Source: Eutrigla gurnardus
Taxonomy: Eukaryota > Chordata > Actinopteri > Perciformes > Triglidae
Direction of reading: 5' to 3'
DNA: 64,000 nucleotides
Assembly: GCA_963514095.1 (NCBI GenBank)
Contig: OY741264.1
Location: 30,039,598 to 30,103,597, forward strand
Shown here piece by piece: positions 27,129 to 38,958 of this stretch. Each line of letters starts with the position of its first letter. Position 1 is the stretch's first letter. The translations under genes and the position numbers were made by a program. A model generated the notes under the pieces. That model was not told the origin of the DNA. It did no database searches and saw only the letters and a program-made list of their open reading frames with translations.

Positions 27129-27838
27129 GACTAATGGGGAACATTAGTCTTTTCTAATGGGGAACATTAGTCTTTTAGGGGGGGGGAAGAAGGAAGGAAA
27201 GGGGGGAGAGGGGGGGAAGAAGAAAAGGAAGGAAAAAGAGAGGAAAAAGAGAGGAAAAAGGGAGAAAAAGGGAGAAAAAGGGGAAAGGGAAGGGAAAGAG
27301 AGAAATGTAGGCCTCCATTACATTTTCCACCTATTCCATTGTTAAAAAACAAATAAAAACCGGAGGCTGTGGAGTTTTTTGTGCAATTGTTCAGACTTGG
27401 AATGGAACAGAAGGTTGGCGGTTCAAGTCTCACCGGTGACAAACATAACCTTTTTTTTTCATGGATATATTCAAGATCTCTTGCGCAAATATAATTACCC
27501 TTGTCCTCTATTTACACACATATGCACTTATTTTAATGGGATTGTCCTTATTACTATGTTACTTTCTATTCCACTATTATTATAGCCATACAGCTATTCA
27601 CAGCACACCTGTGCATTCTTTAGCAAGCTAATTGTTTAGTTATTATTTGTATTGTGACCTGTAGGCTCAATTTAGCCTCCATCTTCAACCTACAAGTTTT
27701 TCAACTATTAATCATTTTGTGTGCATATTATACTGCAATAGTAGTATGTTGCTTCCTCTTGTGGAGTGAATCCGGCTAATGATTCGAATAAGATGACCAG
27801 CAAATAAATCTTAAAACATTTGTATGTATATAAACATG
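27129..27838. other. 3' flank of RNase-H-like gene: repeats and purine tract
   Basis: A palindromic 'gactaatggggaacattagtc' occurs twice, followed by a G/A-rich tract (27178-27300) and a weak tRNA-like 'ggttcaagtctc' (about 27420-27431) that could be an old SINE end. No gene. The exact border of the inserted block is unclear. Confidence 0.5.
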
Positions 27839-27844
27839 TTTATT
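27839..27844 (-). terminator. Polyadenylation signal AATAAA
   Basis: Minus-strand AATAAA about 32 bases after the stop codon of the RNase-H-like gene. Confidence 0.5.
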
Positions 27845-27875
27845 TGAACAAATACGTTATAACATATATAATATA

Positions 27876-30800
27876 TTAACATGGTTGATCTCTGTTCCTC
27901 CTCTCCGCCAACCACTGCTCCTTGGTCAGGGACTCGAAGGAGGGGCAGAAGATCGTCCCCTTGTACTGGCTGTGGCCAGTCGCTGCAGTCCGGGGCTCCC
28001 CACACCTCCTACATTTATTGGCCTCCACAGTTCTTTTGTAAGACTTTTTCTTTTGTGGGGCTTGGGGAGGCACTGCTGAAGGGATGGCAAACATAATGAG
28101 GGGCTGGGCATGAGGGTAGGGCAACAGGGGGTTGACCGGGAGGAATGGTGTGCTAGGGAGGGATTGGGTGAGGGCAGGAGTGCCGGAGAAAGCAGGGGCC
28201 CGGGGGGGGGGGGCAGGGTGGGCAAAAACAAATGGAGCAGCGGTGCTGCTGAAGACATTGGCAGGGGCGGGAGGACGGGGAAACAGCCGCCTCTGTGCTG
28301 TCTTAAAACTGGGCCTCGGTGCGGGTGCTGCTGCTGCTGCGGGTGCTGCTGCTGGTGGTGCTGCTGCTGGTGCTGGTGGTGCTGCTGCTGCTGCGGGTGC
28401 TGCTGCTGGTGCTGCTGCTGGTGGTGCTGCTGCTGGTGCTGCTGCTGGTGCTGCGGTGGCAGTGGCCCTCTTGTTCATTTTGGCCCGCCCCGCTGTGCTC
28501 ACCGGGAGGTGGTATAAATAGTTCGCCAGGCCCGGGGTTTGAGGAGCCTCAGCGGGGCGGTCCATACCCGGAGGTAAGACTACAGTGGCCACAGGCACAG
28601 GGGCAGGCAGGTCCACACACTGGCACAACATCGAGACACCCTGCCTGGCCATTCTCCTGTTGTGCCACTGGATGAGGGTGGTCTGGTTCACCTCAACCAG
28701 CTGCAGGCTGGTGGTGGACATCACGGCCCCGTTGGCCAGGATGAGCTGCCTGATCTTCCGGTAGTCTCTTAGCATCAGACTCCACCTGGAGAGGTACCCC
28801 TTCCCCTTCTTGGTAGGGGAAGGGTGGAGGGTGCAGAGCCTGACGCAGATGGCGTCTACCAGGCGGCAGCATGAGGGCCACTGTGCAGGAGATGCACTCG
28901 CTGTAATAGTGCATCTCCGCAAACTGTCCACGCCTGACGTGAACTCCCCCTTCTTCTTTGGCGACCTGAAGCGCCCAGTCAGCAGCCTGTCCTGGTGCCG
29001 TGCATGGTACACTGCCTTCTGCTGGTCGTAGGGCAGCAGGTCCTCCCACAGGCCGACGATGATGCCTACGTCCCGGTTGCTGAGGGCCAAGCTGGTCTGG
29101 CTCCTCAGCCCCACCAGGTACTCGGCTAGGCGGTCCACCCTGTCCAGGCCCGGGATGTTGTTTTCATCCACTGCCTGAAAAATAAAACCATTATAACATT
29201 GATGCTGGACAAATAGGAAACAAATAAAAATGTTATGTTTCGCTATTTCTCAAAGGTACTTACCAACTGCTCAACAGGAACCTGTGGGGTGGCACCCGGA
29301 GCGGTGACAGCAGCTGACGCAGGTGGTGGTGGTGGTGGTGGTGGAGAAGGAGGAGGAGGTGGAGCAGCGGACCAGGAACCACTGGTGGAGGGCTGAGCAG
29401 GTGGAGGTGGTGGTGGAGAAGGAGGAGGAGGTGGAGCAGCGGACCAGGAACCACTGGTGGAGGGCTGAGCAGGTGGCAAAGAAATGAGGGTGGAGAAGGC
29501 CTCCAGACTAGCCTCGGTGTCGTCCGTGAAGCCCTCATCCTCTGCCTCGTCGGCATGGTCCTCCAGCAGCTGCTCCGTCTCCTCCCCCTCAGGATCCATG
29601 TCCTGAATGCACTTCCCGGTCTGCGTGTACAGGTAGTCAATGCCTATCAACTCTCCTGGGAATGAAAACAATATTGGAATTAGCAGAATAAGTACATCAA
29701 CATTCGTGGAACCCATATTAATGTTGGTCTGAATATAGATAGAAAGTGTGAAGCCCCCATTAATTATTTGATTATAGCACCTTCTTGTTATGACTTTTTA
29801 ACATATTTATGATGACAGATTGGACGACAGAATATGCAAATATGTGAATCTAATCTGTTTTGCAGAATTAAAAACATTTTATTTCAAACGTATACAAGCC
29901 TGGTCGTCATTTCATGTCCCAGTGTGAAGCATTCAGTATTCAGTGCAACTTACCAGTGTACTTGGTGGGGGGGCGGAAGGAGGGGACAAACATCTGTCCA
30001 AACACATTGGTGCCAAATGTGTTCACACAATGTACGAGGTCCCCCGAGTAGCTGAGGAGAGCGGACATCTTCTCAGCCACAGCAGCAGCAGCCCGGTCCT
30101 GGTTCCACCGATTCAGCCCGTCCAGCAGGTAGAGCTGGAAGTTCAGGTCATTGGCCTGGGTCCCTGAAAGTAGAGAATATTGTATTATAAAACATGTATT
30201 AACAATAATAGTAAATGGTCGTCAGTGTGTTAGACGCTGGTGATGCCAGTAAAACTCACCTGGAATAAAGCGGTTCAGGTGGCAGTGGAAGGACTCCAGG
30301 GACGTTGAGCCTCGCGCACACCTGTACTTGGTCAGGACGACGCCCTCCTTGGTGGTGGTGGTGCCGGTCTTCGTGTAAAGAGGCACACCTGGCAGGTCCT
30401 GGATGCACTTGACGTGCCTCTTCTGAACCCGCCAGATGTGCTCCATCCTGACCCGGTCCAGGAGGGGAACACCCAGCAGGTCCCTCCCTTTGTCCCCCAT
30501 CAGCTCCTGCAGCAGGGCCTCCACCTGGCGGATGGTGGCCTCCTCTCCGCGGGTCCTTCGCCTGCAGTACAGCGCCAAGTGAGCCTTGTTTAATCGGCTG
30601 TCCACCATAGCCTCAGAGATGCCGGGCACACCCTCCCTCCGAAGCTCCTCCCTCTTGGCGTGGCGCAGAAGGGCCACATCTTCAGGGTCCCACTCAAAGA
30701 GGCAGACGGAGAGCTTGGCCATGAAGATGGGGTACAGGGCGTGGGCGTCAGTCGTGCATCCGGCCGCAAGCCGCCGAAGGAAATGCCAGATGTCCAGCCG

Positions 30801-33590
30801 GATGACGAGGTCTGGCCAGCCGCCGAACCTGGCCTTCAGTTTGCTCTCCCCTCCCGTCTCCTTGCAGCAGCCACAGTCCACGTAGAGCAGTATAGGGGGA
30901 GCCACGCCTGCCTCGCTGTAGCGCCTGATGAGGCCTGAAACCATCCGGTCCAGTCCAGGTCCCTCCTGGGCTGTCAGGACGCTGATCAGGACCTGCCCCT
31001 TCTCATTGCTGACGGAGGACATCCAGAGTGCCGTCCCTTTGGCGGCTCCAGCCAGCTTTTTGGTAATCTGGAATTAAACAGAATCAACTTATTCAGAGTG
31101 CTTTCAAAACAATAATAGAAATTAGAATAAGAACAAAACGGAAGCAAAATATATACGGTACACGAAAGTACATCTAGGAATAAACATATAAAATAGGCAT
31201 TTACACACGCAAAAATGCACATTAAATAAACATTGACACATTTGTGACTATAACTTAAATGGCTCACAAGCTGGGATATGGTGTTATGAGAAAACAACAC
31301 ATTTCATATATTGTTGAAGCATTGTTGTTGATGTCCTTTTTACCTTCTTTGTAGAATCCATTTTCAAAATGGAGCCAAACGTGGAGGTGATGCTGGCCTT
31401 GATGTGGCCCATACGGCTCATCAAGTCCTTCCCGTAAACGGTCAGGAGCCACCTGTTGGTCGGGACTGCGATAGGCTCGGGGGGCCTCTGACAGACCACA
31501 GGGAAGAGACTGGGCCTGCTGGCAAAGTCATTGGCCAGCTCCATGTAGCGGGCCAACCGCTGCAGCCACTCCTCGCTGTGGTTCTCCAGCAGCTGTTTGG
31601 CCAGGCGTGTGGAGCTGTTGCCGAGGGTCCTCTCCCGTAGCAACCGGATGACTCGGATGTCACACGCATACCTTTGTGGACAGGTATAAGGGTATCAAAT
31701 TATTAGGTTTTGTTGGACAAAGAGTTTTCTATTGGCAAAATGTTATCAATATTTTTGATCTAATATTGATATTCTATGGGGTTTAGTGTGATCAAATATT
31801 GCTATTTCCTGGATTACTGATTACTGAAAAAAGATATTTGCTTTCATGATCTGAACTCACTTGCAGGTCAGGATGAGGCGGAACTCCCCGCGGAGAGCCA
31901 AGCTCAGCTGGTCCAGGACGGTCTGGCTCGTGGACAGGTAGTTCGTAACGCAACCGGAAGCGTTGCACCTGAGGGTCTCCGTCACCATCAGGTAGTACCT
32001 GTCCACGTCCAGGACCTTCCGTGCCCTCTTGTGGATGCCGGCCCCGGTGAGCTGCCCCTTGCACTTGGGGCAGGACAGCCTCACCTTCCACAGGTGGTAG
32101 GGCATCCACACCAGGAGCCGGTGCAGGAAAAAGCGATCTGGTGACGGGACCTGGTTGTAGATGAGGGCAGGAACCGGTGGCTCATACCAGAGCTGGACGT
32201 CCGGGCGCAGCCGCTGGTTCCTCCACAGCGCGGACGCAATCCAGCGCTGGTCCTGCTGGGGAATGGTCTTCCTCATTTCCACCGGCAGCCAGAACTGATC
32301 TGGAGCAGCAAGAGGAGGAGCAGGGAGGGGACCTGGAGGAGCAGGGAGGGGCCCTGGAGGAGCAGGGAGGAGACCTGGAGGAGCAGGGAGGAGACCTGGA
32401 GGAGCAGGACTCGTATCTGATACAACCTACATAAAGAAAATGAAAAAGAACATAAATCATCTATCTGCTACACGCTACAGTATGTAAGACCTGTATAGAG
32501 GTTATTACAGTTGCACTAACCAGAGGGGAAGAGCTGGTCCTCACAGCCGACATGACAGGGCTGGACGGAGGCAGAGAGAAAGGGGAGACAGGCCTGAAGA
32601 ATCTGGGACTGGAAGGGGGCGTCACTCGAGGTGGGGTAGCGGATGGAGTGCTTCTCCCAGCCGGGACAGTGGCAGGGCTGGAGGGACGCTGGGAGAGAGG
32701 GGGAAACGGAGCTGATGAAGTACAATTACAAAACAAGGATAGTGTTTGGCTGTATGGCTGTGTTTTTAGGCATCAGGCACAGCTATAGGTACATCCATTA
32801 CCTCAACAGGCCTCCTGGTCACATTGACATTCGGCTTGGCTGCAGCAGACAAAGTCCCACCGAACCGCGCTTTCTCAAACTGAAAATCAAACAAGAATAG
32901 TCTTAATAAAATGGTGTTAAAAATGACATTATACACACCAATACCATACAGTGATACGCATGAAAGTTATGTAAACACACAGATCTGAGATGAGTTGATC
33001 ATGGCTAACCAGGTGAATGGTATTTAATGTGATGGAAATATTCACCGATGCCAGCGTCAATGCAGGCCTCACAGGGCTCCGTGCAGGCGCAGCTGAGGTG
33101 GAGGCTGAGGTAGCTGAGGTGGAGGCTGAGCTAGCTGCAGGACTTCTCACAGACTGACAGAAACAGTAAAACAATTAAACAAGCATTAATACTAATCAAT
33201 AATGGATTTTGTCCACATCACAAATTGTAAGCCTACAAAATCCATTTATTTCACCAGGCTCTCAATATTACCTGCTGGGGGTGAAAGCCACAGGTACATG
33301 CCTGCGCTACCCTTAAAATTGAGGTCTGCCCACGCAGCATCATGGGACACTTCTCAATCTGTAATTAATTGAAATGCACGATTTACTTACAGACACAATC
33401 GGTTCACTTTGGAGTTTTGGTTTACTGTTGGGGCAAAGTTTACCTTCTGGTACAGGTTGTGCCACTTGGCCTGTCTCGGAGATGGCCTGTTCCCTGCACT
33501 GGAGGGCCAAGTGCCAGAAGAGGCAAATGCCTTCAGGCGGCTCACCCACTCCTCAGACCCCATGGCTCTATGCTTCTTAGTAGTAGACAT
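27876..33590 (-). CDS. Large RNase-H-fold, DDE-transposase-like protein, 11 exons
   Basis: Minus-strand exons 33590-33444, 33358-33272, 33153-33046, 32879-32802, 32688-32521, 32426-31861, 31671-31344, 31067-30260, 30163-29954, 29655-29264 and 29174-27876 all join in phase with consensus GT-AG sites: 1396 aa and no stop. Exon 2 has a zinc-type cluster (KCPMM...ACTCGFH). Exon 6 has CPKC and CNASGC in a region like the domain I remember as DUF6729. Candidate catalytic acids are Asp~490 (KMDSTKK), Asp~558 (LLYVDCGCC) and Glu~752 (SLESFHCHLNRF). Low-complexity Pro/Ala tracts lie in exons 5, 6, 10 and 11. The C-terminus has CRRCGEPRTAATGHSQYKG...FC, familiar from many uncharacterised fish proteins. 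It is probably a transposase or domesticated relative; function not established. An upstream untranslated exon is likely because an acceptor-like cttcag precedes the ATG. Confidence 0.75.
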
Positions 33591-33647
33591 CTGAAGACAA
33601 GGGGAAGAATGGCCAAGTTACCACACATTGTCAAAGACATATGCTAT

Positions 33648-33685
<38 letters not shown>

Positions 33686-34598
33686 AAACTAAGACTCATA
33701 TTTGGTATGGGACCGTTAACCTTTACCTAGCTTTACACTTCATGAATCACATGATACAAAATAATCCCTAGTATATCCACATGTAATTTAAAAGGGTCGT
33801 TTACCGTAGGTGAATTAAAATGGTCGTTCACCGTATTCATACTACTAGGTACTACTGAGGCTAACATGCATTAAGTTAACCCAAGTTAGTAAAGTTAAAC
33901 AGATGCTTACATGCTAGTAAATTAACCAAAGTCTGTGAAATGACAAGGAAAAGTATCATGTCCGGACAACTTCAGACAATTCGCACGGTCAGACTTTTGG
34001 ATTAAACAATACGAGTATTCAGTAGCTAACGAACTAAAGAATTTATAATATCGATCATGTCCGCGATGTATTGTTTCTTAAATCTAAAGCATTTGTTGTG
34101 ATGTAAATTGCAAACAGTTAGAAGAGCGTACTACGTGCTTACTAACGTTAATACCGCTACCTAACCCTAACCCTTTCCAAAGCATGACCTGTCCGAATTT
34201 ATAAGGTGGATAATTTCCACGATTGAATGTGTTAAATATGTTAAATGTGTTAAATGTGTCATTCAAATCCTTACCGTGCACTGCAGAGTCGTTTTCAGTA
34301 ATGCGTAATAACGTGTTTGCGTTACCGATTCCGATTTCGGAACGGCGCTGTCCTCTCCGTGATTGGTCATTCGTACGGAGAAAGCAGCGAAGTGATTGGT
34401 GAAATGAGGAGGAAAGATCGAGGAAATCCGATGATTCCCCCCCGCTTCCTGTCTGTGATTGGCTTAGCGCAGGGAGAGAAATGGACAGTGGAACGTGTGA
34501 TTGGTCAAAAGATATTGGAAATCCGATGATTTGATTGGACGATCCAAAATCTAGAAAGCAGACGGATCGGATTTAGGTAGCGCCAAAGTGTACATCTA
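33591..34598. other. 5' flank of RNase-H-like gene
   Basis: Contains a (TG)n run (33650-33684) and, from 34330 to 34540, repeated 'gtgattggtca' CCAAT-box-like motifs suggesting a promoter for the minus-strand gene. It meets ZNF coding sequence at about 34598. No inverted repeat with the left border was found. Confidence 0.45.
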
Positions 34599-35559
34599 AA
34601 CATCTACTTAATGTAAAAGTTTTCTGACAAACTGAACAGCTGAAAGGTTTCTCTCCTGTATGATTTCTCAAGTGTACGTTTAAATTTCCACTTTCTGTAA
34701 AAGTTTTCTGACAAACTGAACAGCTAAAAGGTTTCTCTCCTGTGTGAGTTTTCATGTGTCTCTTTATGTATCCTCCCTGTGTGAAAGATTTCTTACAAAC
34801 TGAACAGCTGAAAGGTTTTTCTCCTGTATGAGTTCTCATGTGTTCGTTTAAACATCTACTTATTGTAAAAGTTTTCTGACAAACTGAGCAACTGAAAGGT
34901 TTCTCTCCTGTGTGAGTTCTCATGTGTATCTTTAAGCTTCCTCCCTGCGTGAAAGTTTTCTTACAAACTGAACAGCTGAAAGGTTTTTCTCCTGTGTGAG
35001 TTCTCATGTGTATCTTCATATATTGTCTATTGTCAAATGTTTTCCCACATACGGAGTATCTGAATGGTTTCTCACCAGTACTACATCTAGAATCACTGTC
35101 AGGGACTTCATCATCGGTCCAAGCCTTTAAACCTGACTGAGGTTCTCTGGTATCCTGCCAATCATCACTGTCATCAGTCTCAGATGAGTCTTCAGTCATG
35201 TCATCAATGTCAGATGAGTCTTCAGTCATGTCATCAGTATCTGGTTGTGGTTCCAGTCCTCCACAGTCCTCTTCACCAGCTTCTGTTTTCATCTGTTCAG
35301 TTGAGCTGCTGGCTGCAGCTGAAGCCAGCCCTGAGAACTGAGGCTTCTCTTCATCGTCTTCATCTTCTTCACTCTTCACAGGGACAAGAGTGACTGGGAA
35401 CTTGATATCAGCCTCCTCCAGCCCTTGAAGCTGCTCTCCCTCCTGACTGATCCGGACTTCCTCCTGTTCCTCTTTGATGTGTGGGGGCTCTGGATCCTCC
35501 TGGTCCAGATTGGAGCCCCAGTCTTGCTGCTCAAAGGGAACCTCTTCTTTACACGCCAT
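34573..35559 (-). pseudogene. C2H2 zinc-finger gene copy 1, truncated
   Basis: Minus strand, 328 aa as read. It opens MACKEEVPFEQQDWGSNLDQ with an acidic region, then six fingers. A splice acceptor (ttttcctgcag) just before GACGTCCAGCAGCTG-ATG shows that this is a downstream exon, so the true start may lie upstream. Finger 1 has Tyr in place of the first zinc-binding Cys (FRYSVC; paralogues FRCSVC/FRCFVC). Finger 6 breaks after CLDVH and ends FGAT-stop inside foreign DNA. The rest of the gene is at 27088-27128 and 2460-2634, so it is a disrupted member of the local ZNF array. Such proteins are usually nuclear DNA-binding regulators. Confidence 0.88.
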
Positions 35560-36258
35560 CAGCTGCTGGACGTCTGCAGGAAAACAGTAACATCACACGG
35601 AGATGTTAGTAAAACAGCTGAGCACTTAGTCACAGGTAAAAAAAAACAATAAATGTCAGAACCCCAAATTTTGAATTACAAAAAATGTTATTTTCTAAAT
35701 CAGTTTTACATAATGTTAGATTTGGCAAACGTGACAATTATTAAAATTATTATTTCTGACAGCTACTCAATATACGGGAAATTGGGGAAAAACTAAATGG
35801 ATTTCATAGGCGCTACTAGTTTCCCAATGCATGATGGGAAGTTTAGCAGTCACTTTCAATCCAAAGGACACAGATGTTCGTTCCATTGACCGCAGAATTG
35901 CTTCCCATCCTCCATAAGAGACCCAAGAACCTGTTGTTCAGAGTTCACCTGGACTCTGCTGAGCCTCCTCCCTCTACTACCTCTCTCCCTCCCAAAAAAA
36001 AAACACAAATCTGTATCTTAGCACGTATCTCTGTTGTTTACTAGCTACGGGTTAACTTATCCAGCGGGCGGATTGAAATCCTCACTGTGCTGATAGAGAT
36101 GTACTGTTGCACTCTTCACACAAATGTACTTATTCTGAGTCGCTTTGGATAAAAGCGTCTCCTACTTAGCTAAATGTAAATGCATTGAGATTCGCCTCTT
36201 GGTGTCTATATACTCTTTGGTTCCGGTGAAGAAGACGGAAGAGGAGCAGCAGGGCAAG
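35560..36258. other. Upstream region of ZNF copy 1
   Basis: Shared with 47905-48641 and, apart from one hAT insertion, with 55327-58070. It contains the splice acceptor region of the ZNF exon and a short fish repeat 'gtcgctttggataaaagcgt'. No typical ZNF first exon was found. Confidence 0.6.
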
Positions 36259-36423
36259 ATGGCGGACGAGCCCGCGGAGACGGAACAAAGGAACGAGGAA
36301 AGAAGACAGCAGGAGGGAAACCTGGCTGCCTGTAACATACAACAGCTGTCCTTTATCACCCAGAAGCCCGGCGACAGAACCCGGGTTCGTCGGCCGCGGC
36401 ACAAAAACAGCGTAGCGGGTTAA
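36259..36423 (+). CDS. Short divergent ORF, copy 1
   Basis: 54 codons from an ATG in strong context (aagATGG): MADEPAETEQRNEERRQQEG and then a basic tail. The same ORF, full length with 1-3 substitutions, is at 48642-48806 and 58071-58235. It points away from the ZNF gene, and a donor-like AAG|GTGAGG overlaps its stop. It could be a first exon, an upstream ORF or a non-coding divergent transcript. I do not recognise the protein. Confidence 0.35.
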   Translation: MADEPAETEQRNEERRQQEGNLAACNIQQLSFITQKPGDRTRVRRPRHKNSVAG

Positions 36424-36706
36424 GGTGAGGTGGTCTCAACCACATGGAACGGGACTCGGCGGTCCGGTAAACGTCACACACCGAGAGGGATTCATTAAAC
36501 ACGCACGGCAGCTGTCCGGTCTCTGCCCAGACAAACACTCTTACTTGAGATCGCTTCACGGCGCGAGTCCGGTCGGTGAAAGTCCGTTAAGGCGTCCGGC
36601 GGGTATGTTACCTCTGCTTCGGAGCTTGTATTGAAACAAATCACGCACACCCATAGACTGCTTCGAAAAATGGTTAAAAGCTGCGCTTATCGGTGCGCGC
36701 GCATGT

Positions 36707-37140
36707 GGGTTCTTCTTCTTTGTTTGGATTTCCGGCAGTTTAGACGCTTCTGGGCGTATTACTGCCCTCCTCAGGAAATCACTCTAAGGATAATATTTCT
36801 TCAAATTTTCATATACAGCCCTGTATCTTGTAAAAACTGGAATACTACTTTAGCATCAAGTGGTGATTCTTATTTTGACCCAATAAAGATTTATCTGAAA
36901 ATGACAGAACTCCCAAATGTGATACACTCTTATATAAAATTCTCCTTTCTGTGGTATATTTGTTACATTTCAATAAAACATGTTCAACTGTTTCAGACTT
37001 CCCACACTCACAAAGCCCATTATGATGCTTAATAAAAACATACAAAGATTGATTCAACCCACAATGCCCAAGTCTCAACCTACAGATCACTTGTGGGTTG
37101 TCAAGTAGGAGTCGAGACAAGTTGAGAGAGAAAGTAATAT
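36707..37140 (-). mobile_element. 3' fragment of an I/Nimb-like LINE
   Basis: Minus-strand peptide RLRLGHCGLNQSLYVFIKHH, then CECGKSETVEHVLLKC, typical of the C-terminus of I/Jockey-type pol proteins. The tail is TTC-repeat-like on the plus strand (ttcttcttctttg). Strongly 5'-truncated and not coding. Confidence 0.6.
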
Positions 37141-38072
37141 TATTTTGAATGCGTCTGCATCATATTATACATCATTTGAAAGCTGCGAGTCTCGTGAATC
37201 GAACAAAGCCAGCCGTTTTAGGCTCACAGAGACACATCAAAAGCAAACACAGCGTGTGTGCAAGGAGTGCACAGAAAAAAAAACAATAATTGGATGGCAG
37301 TTCCCTACCTTTCGAGCTGTCTGGAAGTTCAAAAACAACATGTAGCATGGTAATCCTGGTATGCAGAGAAAGGTAGGAGTCCAAACAAAACAACAAAAGT
37401 AGTCATTTAGTCTTAAGAGCACGCTAACTCCGGTAATCATCCATAACAAGCCATGTTTTTACTTTGAGAGTCTCTGAAGAAGATATTGTTATTGTTTGTT
37501 TATCGCTTTGTACCGCTTTACCACGGAGGGCTGACTATGGATGCTGTGTATTTCCGTGTCTGTCAGACTCTTCCGGAAAAAACAAACCCTCTTCCGTGAT
37601 TCTGCGATCCGAATTGGCTGAACAATCTGTCTCTCAAGTGAGCCAGAGCTTCACTCGCGACAGAAGGCTTGTATTTACTCTTCTTTTGGGTTGTTTTTAG
37701 TGTTTTTACGATGTCTAAAGTAAAAGGAAAGACTTTGGAAGACGCCGTAGAGTTTTTCACCCGCGACAGTGATGAATAATTATCAGGGATGCGAGGATGG
37801 GAGGAGGGGAGCGGCTGCAGCGCTGATGACAGGAGGAGGAGGATGTTCGTCCCAGGACATGATGCTTTGCTAGATCGGTGAGTATCTAAATACATTTTCA
37901 AAATGTTATTATATTATTATTCAATGCGTTTATGAATAAGGAGCACGCTCGATTTTCCAAAATAAAAGTGTCATGTGACTTTGTGGGATATGTTTCATAT
38001 GTACAGGATATGTGATGAATACAAAGGTGATGTTATTCAACTATCACAGCTTGGTACTTACTTTCATGATGT

Positions 38073-38150
38073 TCCATCCATCCTTCCATTGTCTACCGCT
38101 CATCCTGTATTCGGGGTCGCGGGGGGGCTGGAGCCGATCCCAGCTGTACT
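38073..38150 (-). repeat. Tail fragment of a tRNA-derived fish repeat
   Basis: Inverted tail of the repeat described at 38213-38550 (catccatccttccattgtct...). Short and truncated. Confidence 0.7.
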
Positions 38151-38212
38151 TTCATGATGGGTACTGGGGTGGGGAGCAGATAGTGTGTGTTTAGTTGCTT
38201 CAGAGGAGAAAT

Positions 38213-38550
38213 CTGTGGTGGTGTAGTGGGTAGCACTCTCGCCTCACAGCAAGAGGGTCCTTCTGTGTGGAGTTTGCATGTTCCCGTGGGTTCTCTCCCG
38301 GTTCTCCGGCTTCCTCCCACAGTCCAAAGACATGCAGGATGGGGATTGGTGAATTGATGACTCTAAATTATCCGTAGGTGTGAATGTAAGCGTGAATGGT
38401 TGTCTGTCTCTACATGTCGGCCCTGTGATAGACTGGCGTCCTGTCCAGGGTGTACCCTGCCTTCGCCCAATGACAGCTGGGATCTGCTCCAGCCAACCCG
38501 CGACCCTGAATACAGGATAAGCGGTAGAAAATGGATGGATGGATGCACCT
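38213..38550 (+). repeat. Dispersed tRNA-headed fish repeat
   Basis: Begins near 'tggtgtagtgggtagcactc' and ends '(atggatgg)n'. It matches 49612-49982 in inverted orientation. The B-box region is deleted here. A 41-bp head fragment of the same family also lies at 51537-51577. Confidence 0.85.
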
Positions 38551-38958
38551 CAATCAGAGGGTCAGTAATATAATAATAATAATAATATAGCTAATGATTG
38601 TTTACTATGATATTTGACATTTGCCGTGGATCAGCCCTTCATCAGATGAGTCATCTGAGAGGACTGGGAGCCAGAGACCACCACCTCCCCCGCTGAAGAG
38701 CCCTCCACCTCCACAACAACAACAACCCCTGCTGCTGCTGCTGCTGTCTCCGAAGCCTCCCCAACTGCTGCCAGAGGTGTGAAGGGGAGATCATAGAGAG
38801 GAAGGGGGGCAGATCTCAACACACTGCTTACACCAGCAGCTCTGAGGACAAATGGCATGATGTCAGTGAGGTAGATGTTGATCCACCACAGCCAGTTTTC
38901 AGGCCATATTTGTTATTTGTTAAATTGTGCACTTCTTTACCAAATACAGCAATTCAAA

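Larger units (their letters stand above)
37710..38930 (+). pseudogene. Possible piggyBac-like transposase N-terminal remnant
   Basis: A short MSKVKGKTLEDAVEFFTRDS at 37710 and, after intervening repeats, SDESSERTGSQ...(Q/L-rich)...EDKWHDVSEVDVDPPQPVFRP (38640-38920, with frame breaks). This order resembles the N-terminus of fish piggyBac-derived proteins. The catalytic part is absent. Tentative. Confidence 0.35.

Noticed and set aside
28110..28675. Plus-strand Cys/Ala/Val-rich ORFs
   Set aside because: Antisense shadow of the GCT-repeat Ala tract in the RNase-H-like gene's last exon.
32689..32711. Longer exon 5 of the RNase-H-like gene, starting at 32711
   Set aside because: That acceptor puts the exon out of frame and meets a TGA; the acceptor at 32688/32689 (ctctcccag) keeps the frame.
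27876..33590. KDZ (Zisupton-type) transposase
   Set aside because: Size and zinc clusters fit loosely, but the motifs around the acidic residues differ from those I remember for KDZ proteins.
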